From Limnoperna fortunei (taxonomy: Eukaryota > Mollusca > Bivalvia > Mytilida > Modiolidae), in assembly GCA_944474755.1 (NCBI GenBank), contig OX104119.1, forward strand, positions 310,001 to 374,000: DNA of 64,000 nt, written 5' to 3'. Shown one piece after another: positions 45,001 through 57,790 of this stretch (positions within the stretch are counted from its first letter, which is position 1; each line of letters begins with the position of its first letter). Under the pieces are notes generated by a model that was not told where the DNA came from, made no database searches, and saw only the letters and a list, made by a program, of their open reading frames with translations. The position numbers and the translations under genes are program-made.

Positions 45001-46430
45001 CACATCAAACCATGATGACAGATGGTGTAGTGAGGCACATCAAACCATGAAGACTGATGGTGTAGTCAGGCACATAAAACCATGATGACTGATGGTGAAG
45101 AGAGACACATAAAACCATTATGACTGATGGTGTAGTCAGACACATCAAACCATGATTACTGATGGTGTAGTCAGGCACATCAAACCATGAAGACAGATGT
45201 TGAAGTCAGGCACATCAAACCATGATTACTGATGGTGTAGACAGGCACATCAAACCAATAAGACTGATGGTGTAGTCAGGCACATAAAACCATGATGACT
45301 GATGGTGTAGTCAGGCACATCAAACCATGATGACAGATGGTGAGTCAGGCACATCAAACCATGATGACAGGTGGTGTAGTCAGGCACATCAAACCATGAT
45401 GATTGATGGTGTAACCAGGAACATAAAACCATGAGGACATAAGGTGTAGTCAGGCACATCAAACCATGATGAACTATGGTGTAGTCCGCACATCAAACCA
45501 TGATGACTGATGGTGTAGTCAGAGACATCAAACCATGAAGACAGATTGTGTAGTCAGGCACATTAAACCAATAAGACTGATGGTGTAGTCAGGCACATTA
45601 AACCATGATGACTGATGGTGTATCCAGGCACATAAAACCATGAGGACAGAAGGTGTAGCCAAGCACATCAAACCATGATGACAGATGGGGTAGTCAGGCA
45701 CATCAAACCATGATTATTGATGGTGTAGCCGAGAACATCAAATGATGACAGCTGGTGTAGTCAGGCATATCAAGATAGATGACAGATGGTGAAGTCAGGC
45801 ATATAAAACCATGAGGACAGAAGGTGTAGTCAGGAATATCAACCATGATGACAAATGGTGTAGTCAGGCACATCAAACCATGATGACAGATGGTGAAGTC
45901 AGGCATATCAACCATGATGACAAATGGTGAAGTCAGGCACATCAAACCATGATGAGAAATGGTGTAGTTAGGTACATCAAACCATGATCACTGATGGTGT
46001 AGCCAAGAACACCAAATGATGACAGATGGTGTAGTCAGGCACATGAAACCATGAAGACTGATGGTGTAGTCAGGCACATAAAACCATGATGACTGATGGT
46101 GAAGAGAGGCACATAAAACCATGATGATTGATGGTGTAGCCAAGAACATCAAACAATGACAGATGGTGTAGCCAGGCACATCAAACCATGATGACAGATG
46201 GTGTAGTCAGATGGTGTAGTCAGGCACATCAAACCATGATTACTGATGGTGTAGTCAGGCACATCAAACCATGAAGACAGATGTTGAAGTCAGGCACATC
46301 AACCCAATAAGACTGATGGTGTAGTCAGGCACATAAAACCATGATGACTGATGGTGAAGAGAAGCACATAAAACCATGATGACTGATGGTGTAGTCAGGC
46401 ACATCAAACCATGATGACAGATGGTGAGTC
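42020..46430. repeat. 4.4-kb block, second copy of the 5.75-kb-offset duplication
   Basis: Partner of 36,330-40,680. It keeps the 67-bp segment near 42,235-42,300 that the first copy lost. It therefore resembles the ancestral order seen at 23,815-23,880 more closely. Confidence 0.87.
42900..43515. repeat. 105-bp trimer higher-order repeat, block 4
   Basis: The ACTAATGG marker is at 42,958, 43,063, 43,168, 43,273, 43,378 and 43,483, again exactly 105 bp apart. The block has the same order of GTCGAGCAC, GTCGGGCAC and TTTAGTCGGGC units as block 1, so all four blocks descend from one ancestor. Confidence 0.92.
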
Positions 46431-49120
46431 AGGCACATCAAACCATGATGACAGGTGGTGTAGTCAGGCACATCAAACCATGATGATTGATGGTGTAGCC
46501 AGGAACATAAAACCATGAGGACAGAAGGTGCAGTCAGGCACATAAAACCATGATGACTGATGGTGAAGAGAAGCACATAAAACCATGATGACTGATGGTG
46601 TAGTCAGGCACATCAAACCATGATGACAGATGGTGAGTCAGGCACATCAAACCATGATGACAGGTGGTGTAGTCAGGCACATAAAACCATGATGACTGAT
46701 GGTGAAGAGAGACACATACAACCATGATGACTGATGGTGTAGTCAGGCACATCAAACCATGATGACAGATGGTGTAGTCAGGCACATCAAACCATGAAGA
46801 CTGATGGTGTAGTCGGGCACATAAAACCATGATGACTGATGGTGAAGAGAGACACATAAAACCATGATGACTGATGGTGTAGTCAGACACATCAAACCAT
46901 GATTATTGATGGTGTAGTCAGGCACATCAAATCATGAAGACTGATGGTGTAGTCAGGCACATAAAACCATGATGACTGATGGTGAAGAGAGACACATAAA
47001 ACCATGATGACTGATGGTGAAGAGAGACACATACAACCATGATGACTGATGGTGTAGTCAGGCACATCAAACCATGATGACAGATGGTGTAGTCAGGCAC
47101 ATCAAACCATGAAGACTGATGGTGTAGTCAGGCACATAAAACCATGATGACTGATGGTGAAGAGAGACACATAAAACCATGATGACTGATGGTGTAGTCA
47201 GACACATCAAACCATGATTATTGATGGTGTAGTCAGGCACATCAAATCATGAAGACTGATGGTGTAGTCAGGCACATAAAACCATGATGACTGATGGTGA
47301 AGAGAGACACATAAAACCATGATGACTGATGGTGAAGAGAGACACATAAAACCATGATGACTGATGGTGAAGAGAGACACATAAAACCATGATGACTGAT
47401 GGTGTAGTCAGGCACATCAAACCATGATGACAGATGGTGTAGTCAGGCACATCAAACCATGAAGACTGATGGTGTAGTCAGGCACATAAAACCATGATGA
47501 CTGATGGTGAAGAGAGACACATAAAACCATGATGACTGATGGTGAAGAGAGACACATAAAACCATGATGACTGATGGTGTAGTCACGCACATCAAACCAT
47601 GATGACAGATGGTGTAGTGAGGCACATCAAACCATGAAGACTGATGGTGTAGTCAGGCACATAAAACCATGATGACTGATGGTGAAGAGAGACACATAAA
47701 ACCATTATGACTGATGGTGTAGTCAGACACATCAAACCATGATTACTGATGGTGTAGTCAGGCACATCAAACCATGAAGACAGATGTTGAAGTCAGGCAC
47801 ATCAAACCATGATTACTGATGGTGTAGACAGGCACATCAAACCAATAAGACTGATGGTGTAGTCAGGCACATAAAACCATGATGACTGATGGTGTAGTCA
47901 GGCACATCAAACCATGATGACAGATGGTGAGTCAGGCACATCAAACCATGATGACAGGTGGTGTAGTCAGGCACATCAAACCATGATGATTGATGGTGTA
48001 ACCAGGAACATAAAACCATGAGGACATAAGGTGTAGTCAGGCACATCAAACCATGATGAACTATGGTGTAGTCCGCACATCAAACCATGATGACTGATGG
48101 TGTAGTCAGAGACATCAAACCATGAAGACAGATTGTGTAGTCAGGCACATTAAACCAATAAGACTGATGGTGTAGTCAGGCACATTAAACCATGATGACT
48201 GATGGTGTATCCAGGCACATAAAACCATGAGGACAGAAGGTGTAGCCAAGCACATCAAACCATGATGACAGATGGGGAAGTCAGGCACATCAAACCATGA
48301 TTATTGATGGTGTAGCCGAGAACATCAAATGATGACAGCTGGTGTAGTCAGGCATATCAAGATAGATGACAGATGGTGAAGTCAGGCATATAAAACCATG
48401 AGGACAGAAGGTGTAGTCAGGAATATCAACCATGATGACAAATGGTGTAGTCAGGCACATCAAACCATGATGACAGATGGTGAAGTCAGGCATATCAACC
48501 ATGATGACAAATGGTGAAGTCAGGCACATCAAACCATGATGAGAAATGGTGTAGTTAGGTACATCAAACCATGATCACTGATGGTGTAGCCAAGAACACC
48601 AAATGATGACAGATGGTGTAGTCAGGCACATGAAACCATGAAGACTGATGGTGTAGTCAGGCACATAAAACCATGATGACTGATGGTGAAGAGAGGCACA
48701 TAAAACCATGATGATTGATGGTGTAGCCAAGAACATCAAACAATGACTGATGGTGTAGCCAGGCACATCAAACCATGATGACAGATGGTGTAGTCAGATG
48801 GTGTAGTCAGGCACATCAAACCATGATTACTGATGGTGTAGTCAGGCACATCAAACCATGAAGACAGATGTTGAAGTCAGGCACATCAACCCAATAAGAC
48901 TGATGGTGTAGTCAGGCACATAAAACCATGATGACTGATGGTGAAGAGAAGCACATAAAACCATGATGACTGATGGTGTAGTCAGGCACATCAAACCATG
49001 ATGACAGATGGTGAGTCAGGCACATCAAACCATGATGACAGGTGGTGTAGTCAGGCACATCAAACCATGATGATTGATGGTGTAGCCAGGAACATAAAAC
49101 CATGAGGACAGAAGGTGTAG
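44095..49120. repeat. 2,587-bp tandem duplication, GAAGAGAGACAC-rich
   Basis: Copy 1 runs about 44,095-46,680 and copy 2 about 46,681-49,120. The offset is 2,586 bp at the left edge and 2,587 bp after a 1-bp deletion near 44,205. The unit series at 44,681, 45,250, 45,703 and 45,988 recurs at 47,268, 47,837, 48,290 and 48,575. The GAAGAGAGACACATAAAACC unit occurs several times in direct succession (for example 44,709-44,800). Confidence 0.9.
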
Positions 49121-52100
49121 TCATGCACATCAAACCATGATGAACTATGGTGTAGTCCACACATCAAACCATAATGACTGATGGTGTAGTCAGGGACATC
49201 AAACCATGAAGACAGATTGTGTAGTCAGGCACATAAAACCATGAGGACAGAAGGTGTAGTCATTCACATCAAACCATGATGACAGATGGTGTAGCCCGGC
49301 ACATCAAACCATGATGACAGATGGTGTAGTCAGGCACATCAAACCATGATTATTGATGGTGTAGCCAAGAACATCAAATGATGACAGCTGGTGTAGTCTG
49401 GCATATCAACATAGATGACAGATGGTGAAGTCAGGCATATAAAACCATGAGGACAGGAGGTGTAGTCAGGTACATCAAACCATGATGACAAATGGTGAAG
49501 TCAGGCACATCAAACCATGATGACAGATGTTGTAGTCAGGCATATCAACCATGATGAAAAATAGTGAAGTCAGGCACATCAAACCATGATGAGAAATGGT
49601 GTAGTCAGGTACATCAAACCATGATGACTGATGGTGTAGCCAAGAACACCAAATGTTGACAGATGGTGTAGTCGGGCACATGAAACCATGAAGACTGATG
49701 GTGTAGTCAGGCACATAAAACCATGATGACTGATGGTGAAGAGAGGCACATAAAACCATGATGACTGATGGTGTAGTCAAGCACATCAAACCATGATGAC
49801 AGATGGTGAGTCAGGCACATCAAACCATGATGACAGGTGGTGCAGTCAGGCACATCAAACCATGAGGACAGATGGTGTAGTCAGACAAATCAAACCATGA
49901 TGACTGATGGTGTAGTCAGGCACATCAAACCACGATGACAGATGGTGTAGCCAGGAACATAAAACCATGAGGATAGAAGGTGTAGTCAGACAAATCAAAC
50001 CATGATTACTGATGGTGTAGTCAGGCACATCAAACCATGATGACAGATGTTGTAGTCAGGCATATCAAACCATGATGACAGATGTTGTAGTCGGCATATC
50101 AACCATGATGAAAAATAGTGAAGTCAGGCACATCAAACCATGATGAGAAATGGTGCAGTCAGTTACATCAAACCATGATGAGAGATGGTATAGTCAGGCA
50201 CTTCAAACCATGATGACAGATGGTATAGTCAGGCACATCAAACCATGATGACAGATGGTGTACTCAGGCACATCAAACCATGATGACAGATGGTGTAGTC
50301 AGGCACATCAAACCATGATGACAGATAGTGTAGTCAGGCACATCAAACCATGATGACATCTGGTGTTGTCAGGCACATCAAACCATGATGACAGATGGTG
50401 TTGTCAAGCACATCAAATCATAATGACTGATGGTTTAGTCAGGACATCAAACCATGATGAAAGATGGTGTTGTAAGGCCCATCAAACCATAATGATAGAG
50501 GGTGTTGTCAGGCACATCAAACCATGATGACAAATGGTGTAGTCAAGCACATCAAACCATGATGACAGATGGTGTAGTCAGGCACATCAAACCATGATGA
50601 GAAGTGGTGTTGTCAGGCACATCAAACCATGATGACTGATAGTGTAGTCAGGCACATCTAAACCATGATGACAGATGGTGTAGTCAGGCACATCAAACCA
50701 TGATGATTGATGGTGTAGCCAGGAACATAAAACCATGAGGACAGAAGGTGTAGTCATGCACATCAAACCATGATGAACTATGGTGTAGTCCACACATCAA
50801 ACCATAATGACTGATGGTGTAGTCAGGGACATCAAACCATGAAGACAGATTGTGTAGTCAGGCACATAAAACCATGAGGACAGAAGGTGTAGTCATTCAC
50901 ATCAAACCATGATGACAGATGGTGTAGCCCGGCACATCAAACCATGATGACAGATGGTGTAGTCAGGCACATCAAACCATGATTATTGATGGTGTAGCCA
51001 AGAACATCAAATGATGACAGCTGGTGTAGTCTGGCATATCAACATAGATGACAGATGGTGAAGTCAGGCATATAAAACCATGAGGACAGGAGGTGTAGTC
51101 AGGTACATCAAACCATGATGACAAATGGTGAAGTCAGGCACATCAAACCATGATGACAGATGTTGTAGTCAGGCATATCAACCATGATGAAAAATAGTGA
51201 AGTCAGGCACATCAAACCATGATGAGAAATGGTGTAGTCAGGTACATCAAACCATGATGACTGATGGTGTAGCCAAGAACACCAAATGATGACAGATGGT
51301 GTAGTCGGGCACATGAAACCATGAAGACTGATGGTGTAGTCAGGCACATAAACCATGATGACTGATGGTGAAGAGAGGCACATAAAACCATGATGACTGA
51401 TGGTGTAGTCAAGCACATCAAACCATGATGACAGATGGTGAGTCAGGCACATCAAACCATGATGACAGGTGGTGCAGTCAGGCACATCAAACCATGAGGA
51501 CAGATGGTGTAGTCAGACAAATCAAACCATGATGACTGATGGTGTAGTCAGGCACATCAAACCTCGATGACAGATGGTGTAGCCAGGAACATAAAACCAT
51601 GAGGATAGAAGGTGTAGTCAGACAAATCAAACCATGATTACTGATGGTGTAGTCAGGCACATCAAACCATGATGACAGATGTTGTAGTCAGGCATATCAA
51701 ACCATGATGACAGATGTTGTAGTCAGGCATATCAACCATGATGAAAAATAGTGAAGTCAGGCACATCAAACCATGATGAGAAATGGTGCAGTCAGTTACA
51801 TCAAACCATGATGACTGATGGTGTAGTCAGGCACATCAACCATGATGACAGATGGTGTAGTCAGGCACATCAAACCATGATGAGAGATGGTATAGTCAGG
51901 CACTTCAAACCATGATGACAGATGGTATAGTCAGGCACATCAAACCATGATGACAGATGGTGTAGTCAGGCACATCAAACCATGATGACAGATGGTGTAG
52001 TCAGGCACATCAAACCACGATGACAGATAGTGTAGTCAGGCACATCAAACCATGATGACATCTGGTGTTGTCAGGCACATCAAACCATGATGACAGATGG

Positions 52101-52380
52101 TGTTGTCAAGCACATCAAATCATAATGACTGATGGTTTAGTCAGGACATCAAACCATGATGAAAGATGGTGTTGTAAGGCCCATCAAACCATAATGATAG
52201 ATGGTGTTGTCAGGCACATCAAACCATGATGACAGACGGTGTAGTCAGGCACATCAAACCATGATGACAGATGGTGTAGTCAGGCACATCAAACCATGAT
52301 GAGAAGTGGTGTTGTCAGGCACATCAAACCATGATGACTGATAGTGTAGTCAGGCACATCTAAACCATGATGACAGATGG
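49050..52380. repeat. 1,633-bp tandem duplication
   Basis: GATGATTGATGG followed by GTAGCCAGGAACATAAAACC is at 49,069 and 50,702 (offset 1,633). AAAACCATGAGGACAGGAGG is at 49,441 and 51,074. Near the right end the offset rises to 1,702 (GAGAAGTGG at 50,599 and 52,301), a gain of two units in the second copy. Confidence 0.88.
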
Positions 52381-55300
52381 TGTAGTCAGGCACATCAAAC
52401 CATGATGACATATGGTGTTGTCAGGCACATCAAATTATGATGAACGATGGTGTTGTCAGGAACATCAAACCATGATGACAGATGGTGTTGCCAGGCACAT
52501 CAAACCATAATGACTGATGGTTTAGTCAGGCACATCAAACCATAATGACAGATGGTGTAGTCAGACACATCAAACCATGATGACAGATGGTGTTGTCAGG
52601 AACATCAAACCATGATGAGAGATGGTGTTGTCAAGCACATCAAACCATAATGACTGATGGTTTAGTCAGGCACATCAAACCATAATGACAGATGGTGTTG
52701 TCAGGCACATCAAACCATGATGACTGATAGTGTAGTCAGGCACATCTAAACCATGATGACAGATGGTGTAGTCAGGCACATCAAACCATGATGACATATG
52801 TTGTTGTCAGGCACATCAAACCATGATGCACGATGGTGTAGTCAGGAACAGCAAACCATGATGACAGATGGTGTTGTCAGGCACATCAAACCATAATGAC
52901 TGATGGTTTAGTCAGGCACATCAAACCATGATGACTGATAGTGTACTCAGGCACATGAAACCATGATGACATATAGTGTAGTCAGGCACATGAAACCATG
53001 ACGACAGATGGTTTAGTCAGGCACATTAAACCATTAGGACTGATGGTGAAGTCAGGTACATCTTATTATGACGACAGATGGTGTAGTCAGGTACATCTAA
53101 CCATGATGAACGATGGTGTTGTCAGGAACATCAAACCATGATGACAGATGATGTTGTCAACACATCAAACCATAATGACTGATGGTGAAGTCAGATACAT
53201 CTAAACCATGATGACAGATGGTGTAGTCAGGAACATCAAACCATGATGACAGATGATGTTGTCAAGCACATCAAACCATAATGACTGATGGTGAAGTCAG
53301 GTACATATAAACCATGATGACAGATGGTGTAGTCAGGCACATCAAACCATGATGACTGATAGTATAGTAAGGAACATCAAACCATGATGACAGATGATGT
53401 TGTCAAGCACATCAAACCATAATGACTGATGGTGAAGTCAGGTACATATAAACCATGATGACAGATGGTGTAGTCAGGCACATCAAACCATGATGACTGA
53501 TAGTATAGTAAGGAACATCAAACCATGATGACAGATGATGTTGTCAAGCACATCAAACCATAATGACTGATGGTGAAGTCAGGTACATCTAACAATGATG
53601 ACAGATGCTGTAGTCAGGCACATCAAACCATGTTGACTGATAGTGTAGTCAGGCACATAAAACCATGATGAGAGATGGTGTAGTCAGGAACATCAAACCA
53701 TGATGACAGATGATGTTGTCAAGCACATCAAACCATAATGACTGATGGTGTAGTCAGGCACATCAAACCATGTTGACTGATGGTGTAGTCAGGCACATCA
53801 AACCATGATGACAGATGGTGTAGTCAGGCACATCAAACCATGATGACAGATGCTGTAGTCAGGCACATCAAAACATGTTGACAGATGGTGTAGTCAGGCA
53901 CATCTAAACCATGATGACAGATGGTGTAGTCAGGCACATCAAACCATGAAGACAGATGTTGAAGTCAGGCACATCAACCCAATAAGACTGATGGTGTAGT
54001 CAGGCACATAAAACCATGATGACTGATGGTGAAGAGAAGCACATAAAACCATGATGACTGATGGTGTAGTCAGGCACATCAAACCATGATGACAGATGGT
54101 GAGTCAGGCACATCAAACCATGATGACAGGTGGTGTAGTCAGGCACATCAAACCATGATGATTGATGGTGTAGCCAGGAACATAAAACCATGAGGACAGA
54201 AGGTGTAGTCATGCACATCAAACCATGATGAACTATGGTGTAGTCCACACATCAAACCATAATGACTGATGGTGTAGTCAGGGACATCAAACCATGAAGA
54301 CAGATTGTGTAGTCAGGCACATAAAACCATGAGGACAGAAGGTGTAGTCATTCACATCAAACCATGATGACAGATGGTGTAGCCCGGCACATCAAACCAT
54401 GATGACAGATGGTGTAGTCAGGCACATCAAACCATGATTATTGATGGTGTAGCCAAGAACATCAAATGATGACAGCTGGTGTAGTCTGGCATATCAACAT
54501 AGATGACAGATGGTGAAGTCAGGCATATAAAACCATGAGGACAGGAGGTGTAGTCAGGTACATCAAACCATGATGACAAATGGTGAAGTCAGGCACATCA
54601 AACCATGATGACAGATGTTGTAGTCAGGCATATCAACCATGATGAAAAATAGTGAAGTCAGGCACATCAAACCATGATGAGAAATGGTGTAGTCAGGTAC
54701 ATCAAACCATGATGACTGATGGTGTAGCCAAGAACACCAAATGATGACAGATGGTGAAGTCGGGCACATGAAACCATGAAGACTGATGGTGTAGTCAGGC
54801 ACATAAAACCATGATGACTGATGGTGAAGAGAGGCACATAAAACCATGATGACTGATGGTGTAGTCAAGCACATCAAACCATGATGACAGATGGTGAGTC
54901 AGGCACATCAAACCATGATGACAGGTGGTGCAGTCAGGCACATCAAACCATGAGGACAGATGGTGTAGTCAGACAAATCAAACCATGATGACTGATAGTG
55001 TAGTCAGGCACATCAAACCACGATGACAGATGGTGTAGCCAGGAACATAAAACCATGAGGATAGAAGGTGTAGTCAGACAAATCAAACCATGATTACTGA
55101 TGGTGTAGTCAGGCACATCAAACCATGATGACAGATGTTGTAGTCAGGCATATCAAACCATGATGACAGATGTTGTAGTCAGGCATATCAACCATGATGA
55201 AAAATAGTGAAGTCAGGCACATCAAACCATGATGAGAAATGGTGCAGTCAGTTACATCAAACCATGATGACTGATGGTGTAGTCAGGCACATCAACCATG

Positions 55301-56610
55301 ATGACAGATGGTGTAGTCAGGCACATCAAACCATGATGAGAGATGGTATAGTCAGGCACTTCAAACCATGATGACAGATGGTATAGTCAGGCACATCAAA
55401 CCATGATGACAGATGGTGTAGTCAGGCACATCAAACCATGATGACAGATGGTGTAGTCAGGCACATCAAACCATGATGACAGATAGTGTAGTCAGGCACA
55501 TCAAACCATGATGACATCTGGTGTTGTCAGGCACATCAAACCATGATGACAGATGGTGTTGTCAAGCACATCAAATCATAATGACTGATGGTTTAGTCAG
55601 GACATCAAACCATGATGAAAGATGGTGTTGTAAGGCCCATCAAACCATAATGATAGATGGTGTTGTGAGGCACATCAAACCATGATGACAGATGGTGTAG
55701 TCAGGCACATCAAACCATGATGACAGATGGTGTAGTCAGGCACATCAAACCATGATGAGAAGTGGTGTTGTCAGGCACATCAAACCATGATGACTGATAG
55801 TGTAGTCAGGCACATCTAAACCATGATGACAGATGGTGTAGTCAGGCACATCAAACCATGATGACATATGGTGTGTCAGGCACATCAAATTATGATGAAC
55901 GATGGTGTTGTCAGGAACATCAAACCATGATGACAGATGGTGTTGCCAGGCACATCAAACCATAATGACTGATGGTTTAGTCAGGCACATCAAACCATAA
56001 TGACAGATGGTGTAGTCAGACACATCAAACCATGATGACAGATGGTGTTGTCAGGAACATCAAACCATGATGAGAGATGGTGTTGTCAGGAACATCAAAC
56101 CATGATGACAGATGGTGTTGTCAGGCACATCAAACCATAATGACTGATGGTTTAGTCAGGCACATCAAACCATGATGACTGATAGTGTACTCAGGCACAT
56201 GAAACCATGATGACATATAGTGTAGTCAGGCACATGAAACCATGACGACAGATGGTTTAGTCAGGCACATTAAACCATTAGGACTGATGGTTGAGTCAGG
56301 TACATCAAACCATGACGACAGATGGTTTAGTCAGGCACATTAAACCATTAGGACTGATGGTGAAGTCAGGTACATCTTATTATGACGACAGATGGTGTAG
56401 TCAGGTACATCTAACCATGATGAACGATGGTGTTGTCAGGAACATCAAACCATGATGACAGATGATGTTGTCAACACATCAAACCATAATGACTGATGGT
56501 GAAGTCAGATACATCTAAACCATGATGACAGATGGTGTAGTCAGGAACATCAAACCATGATGACAGATGATGTTGTCAAGCACATCAAACCATAATGACT
56601 GATGGTGAAG
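50683..56610. repeat. About 3,455-bp tandem duplication, TTGTCAGG/TTTAGTCAGG-rich
   Basis: GATGATTGATGG at 50,702 recurs at 54,157 and AAAACCATGAGGACAGGAGG at 51,074 recurs at 54,529, both with offset 3,455. The unique ACATCTTATTATGACGAC near 53,059 recurs near 56,373 with the offset reduced to about 3,314 after unit losses. This region introduces GGTGTTGTCAGG, CATAATGACTGATGG and GGTTTAGTCAGG units that are absent from the left two thirds of the array. Confidence 0.85.
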
Positions 56611-57790
56611 TCAGGCACATCAAACCATGTTGACTGATGGTGTAGTCAGGCACATCAAACCATGTTGACTGATGGTGTAGTCAGGCACATCAAACCATGA
56701 TGACAGATGGTGTAGTCAGGCACATCAAACCATGATGACAGATGCTGTAGTCAGGCACATCAAACCATGTTGACAGATGGTGTAGTCAGGCACATCAAAC
56801 CATGTTGACTGATGGTGTAGTCAGGCACATCAAACCATGATGACAGATGGTGTAGTCAGGCACATCAAACCATGTTGACTGATGGTGTAGTCAGGCACAT
56901 CAAACCATGTTGACATCTGGTGTAGTCAGGCACATCAAACCATGATGAGAGATTGTGTTGTCAGGCACATGAAACCATGTTGACTGATGGTGTAGTCAGG
57001 CATATCAAACCATGATGAGAGATGGTATAGTCAGGCACATGAAACCATGTTGACTGATGGTGTAGTCAGGCACATCAACCATGATGACAGATGGTGTAGT
57101 CAGGCACATCAAACCATGATGACAGATGGTGTAGTCAGGCATATCAAACCATGATGACAGATGGTGTAGTCAGGAACATGAAACCATGTTGACTGATGGT
57201 GTAGTCAGGCACATCAACCATGATGACAGATGGTGTAGTCAGGCACATCAAACCATGATGAGAGATGCTGTAGTCAGGCACATCAAACCATGATGACCGA
57301 TGGTATAGTCAGGCACTTCAAACCATGATGAGAGATGGTATAGTCAGGCACTTCAAACCATGATGAGAGATGGTATAGTCAGGCACTTAAAACCATGATG
57401 AGAGATGGTATAGTCAGGCACATCAAACTATGATGACAGATGGCATAGTCAGGCACATCAAACCATGATGAGTGATGGTATAGTCAGGCGCATCAAACCA
57501 TGATGACAGATGGTGTAGTCAGGCACATCAAACCATGTTGACTGATGGTGTAGTCAGGCACATCAAACCATGTTGACTGATGGTGTAGTCAGGCACATCA
57601 AACCATGTTGACTGATGGTGTAGTCAGGCACATCAAACATGATGACAGATGGTGTAGTCAGGCACATCAAACCATGATGAGAGATGGTATAGTCAGGCAC
57701 ATCAAACCATGATGAGAGATGGTATAGTCAGGCACATCAAACCATGATGACAGATGGTGTAGTCAGGCACAACAAACCATGATGACAGAT
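56611..57790. repeat. Near-consensus monomer stretch
   Basis: The 35-bp units are close to consensus, with two recurring variants: GTTGACTGATGG and GAGAGATGGTATAG. No higher-order period longer than a few units was recognised. No gene is seen. Confidence 0.75.

Noticed and set aside
2200..54877. Some 60 minus-strand open frames of 60-125 codons as real genes
   Set aside because: All are readings of the 35-bp unit, repeat the same peptide pieces, end at the consensus TGA and lack any non-repeat sequence.
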